In this document: positions 37,849 through 63,017 of the stretch, one piece after another
Layout of the letters: the number at the start of each line of letters is the position of its first letter
How positions within the stretch are numbered: the first letter of the stretch is position 1
DNA from: Setaria digitata
Taxonomy: Eukaryota > Nematoda > Chromadorea > Rhabditida > Setariidae
DNA length: 64,000 nucleotides
NCBI GenBank assembly: GCA_003640385.1
Contig: RCAB01000084.1
Span: forward strand, 62,001-126,000
Direction of reading: 5' to 3'
The notes under the pieces: generated by a model
Seen by the model: the letters and a program-made list of their open reading frames with translations, nothing else
What the model was told of the DNA's origin: nothing
Databases searched by the model: none
Position numbers and translations under genes: made by a program

Positions 37849-38551
37849 AATAGTGAGTGGAGTTTTAAATGTATTATTGATTGAATAGGAGTTTTTTCTC
37901 ATTTAGCAGATTAAGCTGAATGCAGTCTAGCGTTCCATGAGTTTCTTTGAATTCTTTCAATCTATGGACTAAATTAATTGAGTATTTCAAGATTACTTGA
38001 CTGAGTAGATCCTATTTTTCCGCAACGATTTCTTAAGGCTTATAGTGTTCCTTGAAACACACGATAGTGAATGAAAATGCATTTCGTTCAATTTGTAGCA
38101 GTTATTCATAACCATCTTTCTGGATACTGTTTATCTCCAATCAGTGACAAGCAAGCAATTATTATAGACTAGTATCAAAGGAGATCTTTTCTTCCATGTG
38201 CCATGTGTCGTATTGGGAAGTTCCATTGTATCGCGTTGCACTACTTTTTCGAAGCAGAATTCTGTATCAAAGGTTTTTTTTTCTTTTTTTCTTATCTTTT
38301 GTACAAAATTTTGTAATCTACAAAGAGATAGCTGCTTACGAATTTCATGGAAGCTTACAAAATACAAGAAGAAACAAATGAATTTTATTGTTTGTATGAT
38401 TTTGGTGCACTTCAGCACATGTTTCGGCACTGAAAATTTTTTCCATGTATTTACGTCCAAGAGGAAAGCGTTCACTGACTTTTACAAATTGAGAAGTAGA
38501 TAGCACAAAATATCGAATACTATCTTTGTTTATCGTGATGTCATGGTAATT
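37849..38551. other. Spacer between COA6 and PRORP
   Basis: It contains several short open frames but no exon that joins in phase to the first certain PRORP exon at 38647 with an ATG, other than the short candidate at 38552. It probably holds the COA6 3' UTR and the PRORP promoter or outron. Confidence 0.45.
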
Positions 38552-41500
38552 ATGAAATTTCTCCATATGTCGAGTTCCACTTATGTAGAATAGTTTAAAA
38601 AAAAAAAAAAATCAAATGTGGGATACTTTTATTTTCACTTTCACAGTTCCCAAAGGCGAATGTCGAAAAATTGGCTTATTGTGGTTGTGTGAATGATTCA
38701 CTGCACGACATTAGCGTTGAACAATTCTGTGAACGTATGAAAATTTTTGGTGGAATAAAATATCTAGATGCATTACGGATTTTGAAGGATGTTCGTTATT
38801 TAAAAACGGGTCGCTTACTTTTAAAACAGTAAGTATTCGTTTTACAAGTTTTAGGATTTTGAGCTAAATCATGAATTGGACTCTTCATTACTACATGGCT
38901 GCATATTTGAGCGAATCCCTTACTTTAGTACAAAACTTCTATTACACTTTCTTGATTGTCGCTAGTTTTTGACATCTGTTAGTTAAATTTTGGTATTCTT
39001 CCAAAATTTATTTGGAAGCGTTTTCAGCTTATGCTCCTCCTCACCATCATTGCCGGCATATGTAGTACTTGAAATGGCGGAAATGCTTGTTTGCTTCCAT
39101 ATGGAAGAAGTTGATGAAAAAAGCGATGAAGAACTATGGCGAGAATTGCTGTTATTAATGAATAAAGTGCCGCATTTTCTGAAACCGACTATTTCACTGC
39201 TTTTGAAATCATGCTGTCCGGTGAATGTAGTGCCAAATTTGCCGTCAAACTTGATGTTACGTCCTGTAGTTATCACTGCTTTGTTAGGTAGTATCTTTTG
39301 TTAATATGTTTATTCAATATTAACTTATTTTTAAATAGAATAGCTTTTTTTTGTTGCAGTGCCCCAGTCCTTTTGTCATAATTTTTTCTTAATGCATCAG
39401 TCTTTGCAGCTAATTATATTCGCTTTGGGAAAATGAACCTTTTTCAAGCACTGCTTGCAAAGGAAAGTGAATATGATTTGTTTAAAAATGACCAACTGCT
39501 GCGAGTTCTTGCATTACATACCAATTATTGCTCAGCTATTTCATCCACATATTTACAATATCTCGCCAAACGTAACTTTGTATTATCAGATAGCAATGTA
39601 TGGCATTTCAATTCTATAGTCCGGTAAGTACGAGAGCAATCATCTGCGGGATCGCCAAGTTTTAACATTACTTCTTTTAAAATTTTTGCACCATGCATTG
39701 TAGACGGTGCTACTGACATTAGTGAAGATTAAATTTTTATTTAAATTTATTCGCTCTTTTAGCTATTGTAATGCTTGAAGAGAGTAGATGCCTTGTGACC
39801 GAATGGTAGTCGTTTTCATTTTAACGGTTCTTTAACCTATAGAGAGTAGTCTGGACTTTCATTGCATTATGCTACATGTCTGCACTTTCTCTCGAATTCC
39901 TTCATTAACACGAAGTTGTTCAGCACTGATTGGCAGAGCACTTGTTTAAGACTGTGGTCTCAAACTATAATAAATAAATATTCTGTTGTGAATTATAACA
40001 GTTTTTGGGACGAGTTTGTGTTTGAATGTAACGATGTAACTGTATTCGAATTTTGTAGTAGATTATCATTCTTTTTTACTTTGCAGCGAATCAAAATATT
40101 GGGACACCTGCAGCACCAGGGTATTGGAGGGTGGCGATTGTTGTATTTGTGGTGAGGCGTTTATGGAAAACAAGGATATGTCTAAAATGGAATTTAACTC
40201 ACTTAGGAATGAAATAATGTATGTTCCTTTAAATAGTTAAAATTTCAGTTGTAAAAACTGAAACTCCCTGAACTAAAATGTGTATTACTGTTAAATAGCT
40301 GCTTATAATTTTAAATTTTTAGTGAAAACATTCGTTCTAAATATTAAGAAATGCTGAAACAAATGTTTTTTTTTTTTTTTCTGTGAGAAAATTCTCCATT
40401 AAAATAAGCTTGTTCTAGGAAATATGTGCTGGATGATGTGAAGGTGTTCTCCAGTGCTACAAATCGAGAGATTGCAGATTTAAAGAAGCATATAAAACGG
40501 AAAGTAAAACTCTCTGAGGTTTGTTTTACCTCACTTTTTAAATTCTAAATTACTGTTGAAGAACATTACTTGACTTATTCGTTTTCATTTTATTTATTCC
40601 GACGTCATTTATACTGTTTATTTTTACATTTTTGTTATTTGCACTTTTACTGTCTTTCATGGCATTTATTGTTCTTCAAAAGACACTCATAAAAATACAG
40701 GTGTTGTTGAGTAAATGAAATGAAAGCTGACACTAAAAGGTGGTTTCGGATAATGGAGTGTAAATTTTGCATGATACGACACTAGCTGTAGTCAGTTAGC
40801 AACAATTAAAAACTGAAAAGACCTTTCAGGTTTCCCTTTTATTAGCAATAAGTTGTTTTAGAGTCGACATTTTTTGGTTGTCGATGCTCTCAATATTTTA
40901 TATATGGGTATTAATAATAGGAGAGATGGATGTGGAATTGATGAGATATTGCAAAAATCTTTGACTGTATTTGCCAATGTATTGCTTATTGTACGAAAAG
41001 GTGGCGATACAAATCGTGTATGGAATAAATATGATAAGTTCAGCGATTGTCGTTTATCAGCTTTCTTCTGTCATAGGATGTATGGTTTATTTTCATTCAT
41101 TTTTTTTTTTTTTTTTTATACAATGAGAGTTTAATTTATTATGATGCTATTGTGTTTTTCCTCAAAATCGTTATGGCCGTACAACGGTAACATTTTAGGC
41201 ATTTTAGGTAGTGAAGCTCCTTTTTCATAAGACACATCCCGGTCTTGGAATGAAACTAATATTGCTTTAGAGCTTTTAAAAGGCTGACTTTATCATTTCT
41301 AAGCTTTTGAAAAAAAAGTTTTTTTCAGGAGTAGTGATGATTTATTTGTATTATTAGCAGTCATGGAACTTGGAATGAATGCTTACTTTTTGACAAACGA
41401 CTCATTCATAAATCATCGCAATATGTTAACTCCATCTGGCCAGTCACTGTTCGACAAATGGGTAGAGAGGAGAGCCGTGCGCTTGGATAATAGAGATATA

Positions 41501-41748
41501 GTTGTGAGTTTGCTCATCATTATCAAGGGTAATTAAAACGCACTTTTTTTGAATGGTTTTTGCAATGCGGAAGTTGATATCTGATTTCTCCAAATTTCAT
41601 ATTTAAATTTCTCTTATTCTAGATGCCTTCAAAACTTGCTTCGTGTGTGCATGAAACAAAGAACGGTTATCATATTCCCATTAAAACAGTTAATAAATCG
41701 GTTGCTTCATATTCCTTCCTTTGCATTCGAGGAAAAGATATACGATAG
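38552..41748 (+). CDS. PRORP: Mitochondrial protein-only RNase P catalytic subunit (PRORP/MRPP3)
   Basis: PRORP cleaves the 5' leader from mitochondrial tRNA precursors. Exons: 38552-38584 (tentative start), 38647-38828, 39028-39287, 39401-39623, 40087-40218, 40419-40518, 40862-41079, 41329-41503, 41623-41748; all joins keep frame, about 480 aa. The N-terminal half is helical, as expected for the PPR-like RNA-binding domain. A zinc site is suggested by GGDCCICGEAF together with C-terminal NGYHIP and FLC. The NYN-type metallonuclease domain shows VVDALNI, the pair in SSDDLFVLLAVMELG and TNDSFINH, which supply the acidic residues. The first certain exon opens FPKANVEKLAY; the upstream mini-exon beginning MKFLHMSSS is the only in-phase ATG exon found, and its donor is weak. 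The mitochondrial presequence is therefore unproven. Confidence 0.9.
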
Positions 41749-42231
41749 CGCAACGTGGATTTATTCTATTTCATTTGAATTTGTAATCACAGATGAATTA
41801 AAGAGCAGTTTGTTGTTAGCCTTAAATTTATGCAGTGGTCAAGGATGTACACACTATAATGATTTTCATGTTTTGCTTAATTATTTAAAGCTGATTTCGA
41901 ATAAGTTTTATAAGTGAAATAATGATTGATTTTTTCGTTTATTAAATGTTTGATTAGCGTTTATGATGTAATAACGTCCAACGAAGCTATTGAATTTCAT
42001 TGATTTCGAATACAAGTAAATAAAGCCCATTTACATTGCCTTATAATTTTCCGGAAATCAGGTGTTGTCTTTTTCTAATATTACGAAATTTAAAATAGAC
42101 AGTAATTAAGTTTTAATCTGTTTTAGCCATAGGTCTTTAGAGATAACATCATATTCAGAGTTAAATTTAAGATATTAGATTTCTCATCTATTGTCTTGCT
42201 ATTAATATTTTTAAAGAGTGGTTGAACAATT

Positions 42232-42263
<32 letters not shown>

Positions 42264-42441
42264 AAACACTATGGGTGCGTGTGTCTACAGTAAGAGGTCA
42301 TTCCGTATTATTTTCTAGAAGAGTTTAATAGATTTCCGTGGTGACTACGCTTTTTGGATTTGGGCGTCCAGGCTTTTTCAGATGTTGCACAGAAATAGTA
42401 GAATTCTTGCGAGCAGAAGTTAGGAGGAAAAGAAAGATACA
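41749..42441. other. Intergenic region before vps-45, with TA repeat
   Basis: It contains an AATAAA-type poly(A) signal near 42019 serving PRORP, then a TA microsatellite at about 42234-42262 and the vps-45 leader. No gene was seen. Confidence 0.55.
42234..42262. repeat. (TA)n microsatellite
   Basis: An uninterrupted TA tract of about 14 units lies 180 bp upstream of the vps-45 start codon. Confidence 0.9.
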
Positions 42442-45400
42442 ATGGATGTTATCACAGCTGCTCAACAATATATATTAGAAATGATCAGGTTGGCTGGTCC
42501 TGGCATGAAAGTGCTGGTGATGGATAAATATACGGTAAACATTTAGAAATTATGAGACTGTTTTGAAGATAAAAGAGCAGTAAAGTGTTCGGAAAGCAAA
42601 TTTGTGGGAGTTCTTGCATGATAAACATTTGCAAGGGATAAATATAATACAAGTGGATCACAAGAATTACTGAATATAAATTTTTTGGTTTATTCGGTAG
42701 CCATCAGTAATAGTCAAAGGGAACTTACATAGTACTATGAGACTTTGAAGTTTTTTTCCAAATAGATTCTGGCAGAATCAGTGGAAATAAGATATTTGTA
42801 TAGGACAATAGTCTTATCCTGAGGAAATTCTCTGTGATATCGAAAGAGCAGAAGTAATGAAACTGTGCATAAACGAATAAGATATAATACAAGTGGATCA
42901 CAAGAATTACTGAATATAAATTTATGATTTTTGTTTGGATTTATACTCTAAATACGTATTTTTTTTAGACTAGTACTGTGTCCTGTGTTTACACACAAAG
43001 CGATATGATGCAGAAAGAAGTGTATTTATTCGAGCGTATTGATTCTGTTGCTTTAAGGTGTGTCGACTTTCAGGACGCTACTGTTTATTTTTTGTTTTCA
43101 GCTTAGTAGTCAGTTACGAAAAATTCGTAATTCTTAGCAAAAAATTTTAGAGAACCAATCAAGCACCTCAAATGCATAGCGTTTTTACAACCTACAGAGG
43201 AAAATATTCATTTGTTGGCTGAGGAGTTGCGTTTTCCGAAATATGGCCAATATTACATATGTAAGTTCATTTAAACCCTCCTCTCTCTAGAATTCCAAAT
43301 GTCAGGATAATCTCTACAACACTCTTAATCAGCATTTGTTATTATTTTGATTAGTAAATCTCTTTTCGTTTCGTTAAACTCGCGGTAGTCGAAAAAAATT
43401 ATTCCTTTTGAGAATTTTAGATTTAGATTTTATTTTAGCTTTATTTTAGATTTTTGTAACATCATCAGCAAAACTGACGTCAAAGCATTGGCTGAAGCAG
43501 ATGACCAGGAAATGGTACTACTTACAAAAATCCCATTATTTTTACACTTCGGTTGAATTTCATGATACGTTTTGTTGACAAATTTTTTTTTCCCACATTT
43601 ATTAATTTCCGTATTTTCAGGTCCGTGAAATGCATGAATTTTTCATGGATGGTGTGCCTTTATGTCCTCACCTTTTATCATTAAATATTCTTCATAGCTA
43701 CAACTCTTCCTTCTCCATCCTCGCACCAGTTTTTGCACGATCTCTAAATTCCATTATTGCCACTCTACTCGCTCTAAAAAAAAAACCCCAAATACGGTAG
43801 AAGCTGCTTTTTTCCTATTTTTTACTCTAGAAATTCTAAGCATATTAATTGTAATTAATAATATGTAAGGAAATAAAAACAGAACTAAAACTAGCGCAGC
43901 TTAGATCTTGAAGAAATGTCTGTATGCCTGGAAATTGAAATGTAACTTGCTGTAAATATTTGACTTTGGGATCGACTTTCATTTATTCCGATCTTAATTC
44001 ATAATTTTTTTCAGTTCGAAGAATTTAATTTTGAGTAATTCGAGATTATTATTTTGCTAATTATTATTTCTTAAGAAATGATTCCAAATTTCAAAGTTTA
44101 AAATGTGAATTTTTAGATATCAAAGATCAAATAGAGATAGCAAGATGCTAGCAGAAGAAGTTGCTAAGGCAGTTGCACGTGAAGAGAGCTTATTTGAAAG
44201 TGCCAAAACTGATACGGTTTTGCTAATAATCGACCGAAGTGAAGATCCAGTAACTCCTCTTCTCAATCAGTGGACCTATGAAGCTATGGTGCTGCCAGTT
44301 CCTTAGATTTTAGTTTATTTCGAATTTACATTAACAGCTTTTGCAGCGTTACTAACATGTCAGAAAAGGAATTTTGCATTATTTTCACCGTATCAATCGA
44401 GTTTTAGGTTCATGAACTAGTGGGTATCAATAACCATCGCGTTAATATAAATACGACTTCAGATACTACTGCTTTGATACTTTCTCCACTTCATGATCCA
44501 TTTTATTCAAAGGTAGGGAGTGTATATCCTTAATCAAAGTTTTTATTTGCTAGTTAAGGCCATTATTCATACCATGAAATAATTAAGTTAATTCAGTGAC
44601 TCATCAATTTCATTTATATAATTAGGTTGATATTTGTACAATAACTCGAGTAAAATTAATCTTCCTCCTCTGCTATGTAGAATTGGCAAAATTTGACTGT
44701 GCTTATAAGTATTTTGTTTTTTCAGAACATGTATGCTAATTTTGGTGAAATTGGTCAGAACATCAAAGAGCTAATGACAGAATTTCAACGGAAATCGCAA
44801 ACCAATCAAAAACTTGAATCAGTTGCTGATATGAAAAACTTCGTTGAGCAGTATCCGCAGTTCAAAAAAATATCTGGTAAACGCGCTTTTTAATATTATA
44901 ACAAATTACATTTTTTTTTTCCTGTTCTATCACTGTGCACCTAATGTTTTAACAAATAGAGTTTGAATCCATATCCAGAATTCTGAAGAGATGTTTTGTA
45001 TAAAGGGTGTTAAGAGGTGCTGATTCAAGAAAAGTAATGATGTTGATCTAAGTTAAAAAGTCTGAAAATAAGATCCCGTGGTAAAATGGTAAATTTTTTC
45101 AGTAAATTTCCAGGTACTGTAGCGAAGCACTTGACAGTACTTGGTGAGTTGTCAAAGTTGGTGTCTAGCCGTAATCTGCTTGAAATTTCTGAAATAGAAC
45201 AGCAACTTGTAAGCGGTGGGGAGCATTCACATTGTTTGGCTACTGTTCGACGCCTTTTGCAGCATGAACAAACAACCGATCTCGTAAGCATTAACTTCCT
45301 ATGAAATTGTCTTCATTTCTTCTTTCTTTTTTTTTTTTTTTTTTTTGAGAGAGTTTTATACATAACTTGAATCTCATTTTTGAATAGTTCCGAAAAGTTC

Positions 45401-46924
45401 AAGAGTTCTGAGTTACTTGATGCTTAGAGTGGGAAGCAGTCGTAAGTTAATTTTTTCCACAACTTAAAAAATTGTTGGAAGATGATATTATGCATGGATT
45501 AAATTATGCGATTCTATTTTATGCACATACTTAAGAAATTGTTGTAGCTGTGGTATATGCATAATAGAGAGATTAAAGTTAAAAACTAATGGGGTGAGGA
45601 AATTCTGTCAATACTATGCCTTTTTGTATATAAATGTTATATTTCAGGATGCAACAAGACTAGTAATGTTATATGCTCTACGGTTCGAGAATCATGCTAA
45701 CAGTGATGTTCATGGCTTAGTGCAATTATTAAGGCGAAAAGGTGTGAGCAGTCAAAATATTAAGGTATATATTAGGAAACTCTTTTATTGATTCTTGTAG
45801 CCTTTTCTCTTTTACTTTCGTTTATCTTGTCATACTTTATGTGTTCGTTATTCGATAGTGCATATCCATTGATAAATTCTTGAGTAGGTAGAGCTCCGCG
45901 AATAAAGTAAAATAAATTTAATAAGCTATAAAAAATTCAATACCGACGAACTATTCGATGATAGAAGGATACCTTCATGTAGGGTGTAAGAGCTGTTCTC
46001 GACTTCGGCGGTTCAGCTCGTCGACAAAATGACCTTTTTGGTGGTACAGCAATAGCAATGACGAAACGTTTTATCAAAGGTTTGAAAGGAGTTGAAAACA
46101 TTTACACGCAGCATGAGCCGTATATCAGTGAACTGATCGATTCGCTGTTGAAAGGCCGTCTCTCTGATACAGCCTACCCATACATATTGCCACCACTCTC
46201 GTTAGTTCTTGTTTAATAGTTCATAGAATCTTTTTCGTAGATGCTTGCAATGATTAGAATTCAGATAGTGTATTGGTCTCTCGTTATTTGTTTTTTATGT
46301 TGGAATCATTAATTTGAAGACTGTTAATCCATAAAAGTAAGTAAAGTTCCAGTGGGTTATTATAATAATTTGCTGAATTTCAAATTTGTTTGAAATCACG
46401 AAGTCGTGGTAAGGCAGCGATCATAAGATTAAGTGAGAAACAGGCTGGGATGTTGCAGGAATCGCACTGATAATATAATTTTATTTGTTATTGGTGGTGC
46501 TACTTACGAGGAATCACGGGCTGTGCATATGGGGAATTTGCGTGGGCGAACTTCACCATGTTCACCGGGCACCGTTCTTCTTTCTACTACTATGCTTAAT
46601 TCCACCAGGTAGCGTTTTTAATTATCTACATTTGCCGGTCCATGTGAAGTGTTAAACTGTGCAACTTCTCTTGCGACCTCTTTACACCAGCTGCTTTCTT
46701 TCTAAATGCAATAAAATAAGGAAGGTGAATCCATTAGATTAGATTATTCGTTATAACTTATTTTCTCTTTTGATTTATTCTTTTAAATCAATTATTTGTA
46801 AAAATTCCTTTACTTTAAGCACTGAACTTGTAGCATGTAACTTTTCTATGAGGTGTTTCCATTTTTATTGAAAAATTTTTCCAGTTTTATTGAAGAACTT
46901 CTCGTCGCTACGACAGTTGGATAG
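42442..46924 (+). CDS. vps-45: Vacuolar protein sorting protein Vps45 (Sec1/Munc18 family)
   Basis: Vps45 binds endosomal syntaxins and promotes SNARE assembly for traffic to endosomes and lysosomes. Exons: 42442-42534, 42969-43057, 43151-43260, 43450-43514, 43621-43796, 44117-44288, 44408-44512, 44726-44876, 45114-45283, 45648-45764, 45983-46200, 46459-46608, 46885-46924. They total 1,656 nt, giving 551 aa, close to human VPS45 (570). Conserved blocks include [81 protein letters not shown] and VIGGATYEE. The last small exon, [13 protein letters not shown], matches the family C-terminus. The start follows a purine-rich leader. Identification is secure. Confidence 0.97.
42642..42923 (+). repeat. 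42-bp direct repeat pair in vps-45 intron 1
   Basis: 42642-42683 and 42882-42923 are identical over 42 nt, with starts exactly 240 nt apart. The sequence between them is not repeated. It may mark a local duplication or remnants of a small dispersed element. Confidence 0.9.
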
Positions 46925-49900
46925 TTGTTCTAATGTAACGTAGCAAAATATGTGATTACAGTGATATTTATTAAATGTTATTCTCGATATAATGTAATAA
47001 GAAACCAGAATAATCAATATGAGTTCGCATAAACACCTCATGGCATGAGTATGGAAATGAAGTAGTAGAAGTGAGGTAAACGCTAGGACATGATTTATAT
47101 ACAGTCCTTGGCTTTTAAAACCTAAAACAGATGGAATAAATTATGCTTAACACGCAAGGTGCTGGATAACTTTAAGTCACAATATCTATTTGTAACTTTT
47201 CAACCATAAAAGACGTCGTTTTTGAAGCCAGTTTTACTAAGTTGGAGTGAACTAGAACATGAACGGACAACGAAGTCGACGTATCCCAGTCAGAGTGATA
47301 CAAATTTGTATCATTGGCATCTAGCGAGATCGGGACATAATAGTGGTTGGGCCGTTTCGTCGGTTTGGTTTGGTGTTTGTTGTTTGGACGTGTCGAGGTG
47401 TGTTGTTGTTTTCATGGTGGAGTTGATGCATTCCAGGTTAACGGGGTTATCCTTATTACACTTGACTACTTCACGTGGTGTATGCATACTCCTGAATGCG
47501 AAAGGGAACTCTCTTTCAAAGATTCACTGCTGTTGTTTCCAGCTGAAAGTTTACTGGTGTAGCTCTCTCTAGTACTATGAAAAGCACTCAGCTGTATGCT
47601 CTGTTGAAGTAATCTGGTGCGCTTCATCTCAATATTCAGCCATCGCCTTCTAGATGTTACCCACAGGCACCAATTTACCCATTAGACCGTTCGCTGTAAG
47701 AGCATAAAATGTGAGGTATTTCTATGATATCACGAAAATTGGGAAGCAGTGCTTTATGGATTGAAATATTTACGGATGGAAATGAAGTTTTCAGTCCCCT
47801 CATACATGAGTTTGTTAATTATAATGGCATTAGCTAAAGCTCTTTTCGTTGTAGTACTTTAAGTTTCGTGCATGTGGTTTCGAAGCACTCAGAGGTCCCG
47901 AATAAGGGTCAATGTTTAAGATTTATGGGACATTGTCATATATTCTTCCCTTTGCTGCAAATATAACATGAAGCTGTAATGAAAAAATCGTACTGTTTAA
48001 TTTTAAAATATATACGTCTGTAATACTATAATGCTTGGGAGGAATTTGTCTTGCGGTTACTGTTATGAAATTTGTCAGCGTATATGTTTATTTATTAAAA
48101 GTTTGTTCTCCTGTATAACTTGAGGTAGTAAAGGTCCATGTCGATTCAACCAAGTCTGTGAGATTTTATACTGTCACATTCTGTACTCATTCCTTCGGGA
48201 AGTCATATGCATAGTTAATAGAATCTTTACAACTCATGGGTTTTAGCATAGACACATATCAAGTGTTTTACAGTCCTAGAGGAAGAGGCTTAGGATGGCA
48301 GTCGTGGAAGTATTCGATGTAATTCACCTGTTGAAGTGTTGGAATTATTCAGATATGATTATTACACATTCTGTTTTATTGTAAATCAGTAGTTGGTATT
48401 TTTAGAATATTGAGTCCTTTGATTTAGAAAATTTTAGGTTCTGGTAACGAAAGTCATTTCCATAGAAAGGAATAACTGTATAATCATTTGCAAGGAGAGG
48501 TTTTGTTCGAGTCGAAATTCATTTATAAAGTAAGTCTCATCCTTTTTCCTAAGTAATAACGTGGGAAAGAATTGTTTATAAATGGGTTGAGCCCGAAGAA
48601 CGGTAGTATGATATTCTTTCTAATGATGTACCTTCATGGAGATTTTACAGCATTTCAGCTGTAGTATTCGAGGTTATGGCTCCGCTCTGTAAGAAAAACA
48701 TTCATGTGAAAAACGAGGGGAAGTAAACTAGTGGAATGATCTAATAATTGTAGTTGTAACCCTCATTTTGAAAGTCTGCTTGTTTTAAGTCAGGAAATAT
48801 TTGTAGTTAGTATATGCCACTGTTGTAGTAATCAACTGAATTGATTATTCAGTAGTGTGCCATACTGGTGATCAACGGTCAGATCTGGTTATCGTTCCGG
48901 TTATCTGCCAAATTTCTTTGTGACGTTTGTTCATTCTGGAGGAAGGTATCTGTGTGAGAGTTCCAAGTCATGCGTCAAGTGACAAAGATTGTGGTGCTAC
49001 TTCCGGAAGGTCTCTGGGTTCTCGATCGGAAGTTCCCTTGTCCAGCCAACTGTCCCTCTTAGCTCTGACCAATCGACACGAGCCCCATCGATGTTGTGTC
49101 CGTTCGTTCGATATCGAGGGCATGGTTTGTATGGGTGTGTGTGTGTATGGGTGCCGGTCTTTGTATCTGGCATGAAGAGGGAGAGGGAGTGAGGGGGAGA
49201 GAATAGAGTGGCAGGAGGTGCACAGTGTGTCACATAGAGCGTGCGACAGTGACGTCTCGACCTGGTGGTTGTTTGCAATTCTGGGCTTCTGCTATCTGGG
49301 GACCGCGGTTCCGGGGTGTTTGAAAGGTCGAGCAGAGAACGAGTGATGTCCACACAGAGAAGCGTCTGTCCGATATTTCTACCCGAAGGTGCATCTGCAT
49401 CGGCTGGTGCGTCTGCGAGTGTAGCATCTGTCTGTGCTGCGCCAGCAGCACGCTCGACTCCACTCGTCGTACGCCTCTCCCTCGTGCTCGCATTGCCTCG
49501 TCTCATCTCGCCTCCCCTCGCCTCGATCCCTTCCCGTTCGCAGTGCATCGATCCTTGTACGCCGCGAATTAGGCGTTGTCGAGAGTGTTGCATGATGTGC
49601 TTCCTCTGCTAACATTTCGTCGGGATTATCTCTGCGCGGATAACTCTGCTTCCTTCATAGAGCGGAGAAGTTGAAGTGGGATTTCTCCTGAGATGTTCCC
49701 TCCACAACTGTTACTCACTTCCTCCTCCTTGCTTTGATGGCATGATACCATTGCTCCAGTTGTATTGGTGGCAGGAGACTGGCAGTGGTTAACGACTGCT
49801 ACAAGCTTCTCCAAATATATGTAATGACTAAGTTTTCGTTTAATTTATGGATGCCTGAAACAAAGCCACCTTTCCTTGTTCCTTTCTTTTATTTCAGCGG

Positions 49901-50802
49901 AGAACGCTGCTAGTGTGTCGCAGTGCTATGTTAGCAAAAGTATTGAGATCATTTAACTTTCCTTTATCATTTGAGCTGGGCTTTTTTCCGAAGGGTTGAT
50001 GAAGCAAAAAAGAGTAATGAAATAGTCCGTGCTCAAAATTTCGGTTTTTACGAAAGCATGGGTCCCTCATTTTTAATAAAAGTGGAGTCTGATGAACTGG
50101 ACAGCTTGACAAGTAGTTGCAAAATCTATGGAAAGGAACAGATTGTTTGATGTCGCCTGATTTCTGTTTGTATCTGCTAAGCAACTTCGGTCCAGTTTAT
50201 GTTTTTTAAATTGTTGTTATTAAAAAGATCGCCGTTACATCTAAAAATTTTTCACTTCAATAAGCTAACTCCTAATGTACAAGCTTTGCAGATTGGAAAG
50301 AGGTTGTAATCTGGTGGTGGCGCTTCCTGGTTTCTGTTCCATTTGATTTTCGCACTTAATTGGTATTAATATACAAACATCAGTTTAAGTTTTACGTACT
50401 CTGCGTACGTCGTCGTTTTTTTTTTTTTTGGTTAGTACCTTTATTTGGTTTATAAATTTTTCTACAGGAGTGCAAATTGTTCAGCGTAATGTTTCTTGAG
50501 AGAATTATATCGTAAAAGAACCTATATCTTATACTTCAGCATTTCTTTTCAAAAAAGCTTTAATAACTTAACATCGGAATAATGTCATAGGACATGTTGC
50601 AAAATTTTTTGCTTTTTAATTGATCTATTTACCCTTGATTTAATCAAAACTTTAATCCTTCTAGTTACGCAGTACTTTGGGGTCCTTCCATAACTTAATT
50701 TATATCCTTATTCCAGGTTGTCAAGTGTTCAGCAGTCACGATTCTACCCTTTACGCATTCCGTTGTTTTTGATTGTATCTTGTTACGTTTATATAATTCT
50801 GG
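46925..50802. other. Intergenic region between vps-45 and the PRRC2 gene
   Basis: Nearly 3.9 kb without a supported protein gene. Short open frames near 47,222-47,572 lack motifs. The right half contains a GC-rich, CpG-rich patch that is described separately. Upstream leader exons of the PRRC2 gene may lie here, but none could be fixed. Confidence 0.5.
48960..49830. promoter_or_regulatory. GC- and CpG-rich island, probable promoter or noncoding first exon of the PRRC2 gene
   Basis: This patch is much richer in G, C and CpG than any other stretch of the window. It contains a TG microsatellite near 49,130-49,150, a purine-rich GAGGGAGAGGG stretch and repeated CTCG/CCTCG units at 49,450-49,530. 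Open frames occur in four or more overlapping phases on both strands, as expected when stop codons are rare by composition. Its place, 1 to 1.8 kb upstream of the next plus-strand gene, suggests a promoter and leader exon; this is inference. Confidence 0.4.

Positions 50803-63017
<12,215 letters not shown>

Noticed and set aside
38198..38272. Basic, presequence-like segment as PRORP exon 1
   Set aside because: It ends in the correct phase at a GT but has no ATG in that frame before an upstream stop; the ATGs present are in other frames.
47222..47572. 116-codon plus-strand open frame after vps-45
   Set aside because: No recognisable domain, a second frame is open over the same stretch, and no splice sites or promoter support it.
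48997..49593. 198-codon minus-strand open frame in the CpG-rich island
   Set aside because: Arg-rich with a THTHTH stretch from a TG repeat; several other frames are open over the same bases, so composition explains it. Kept only as part of the island finding.
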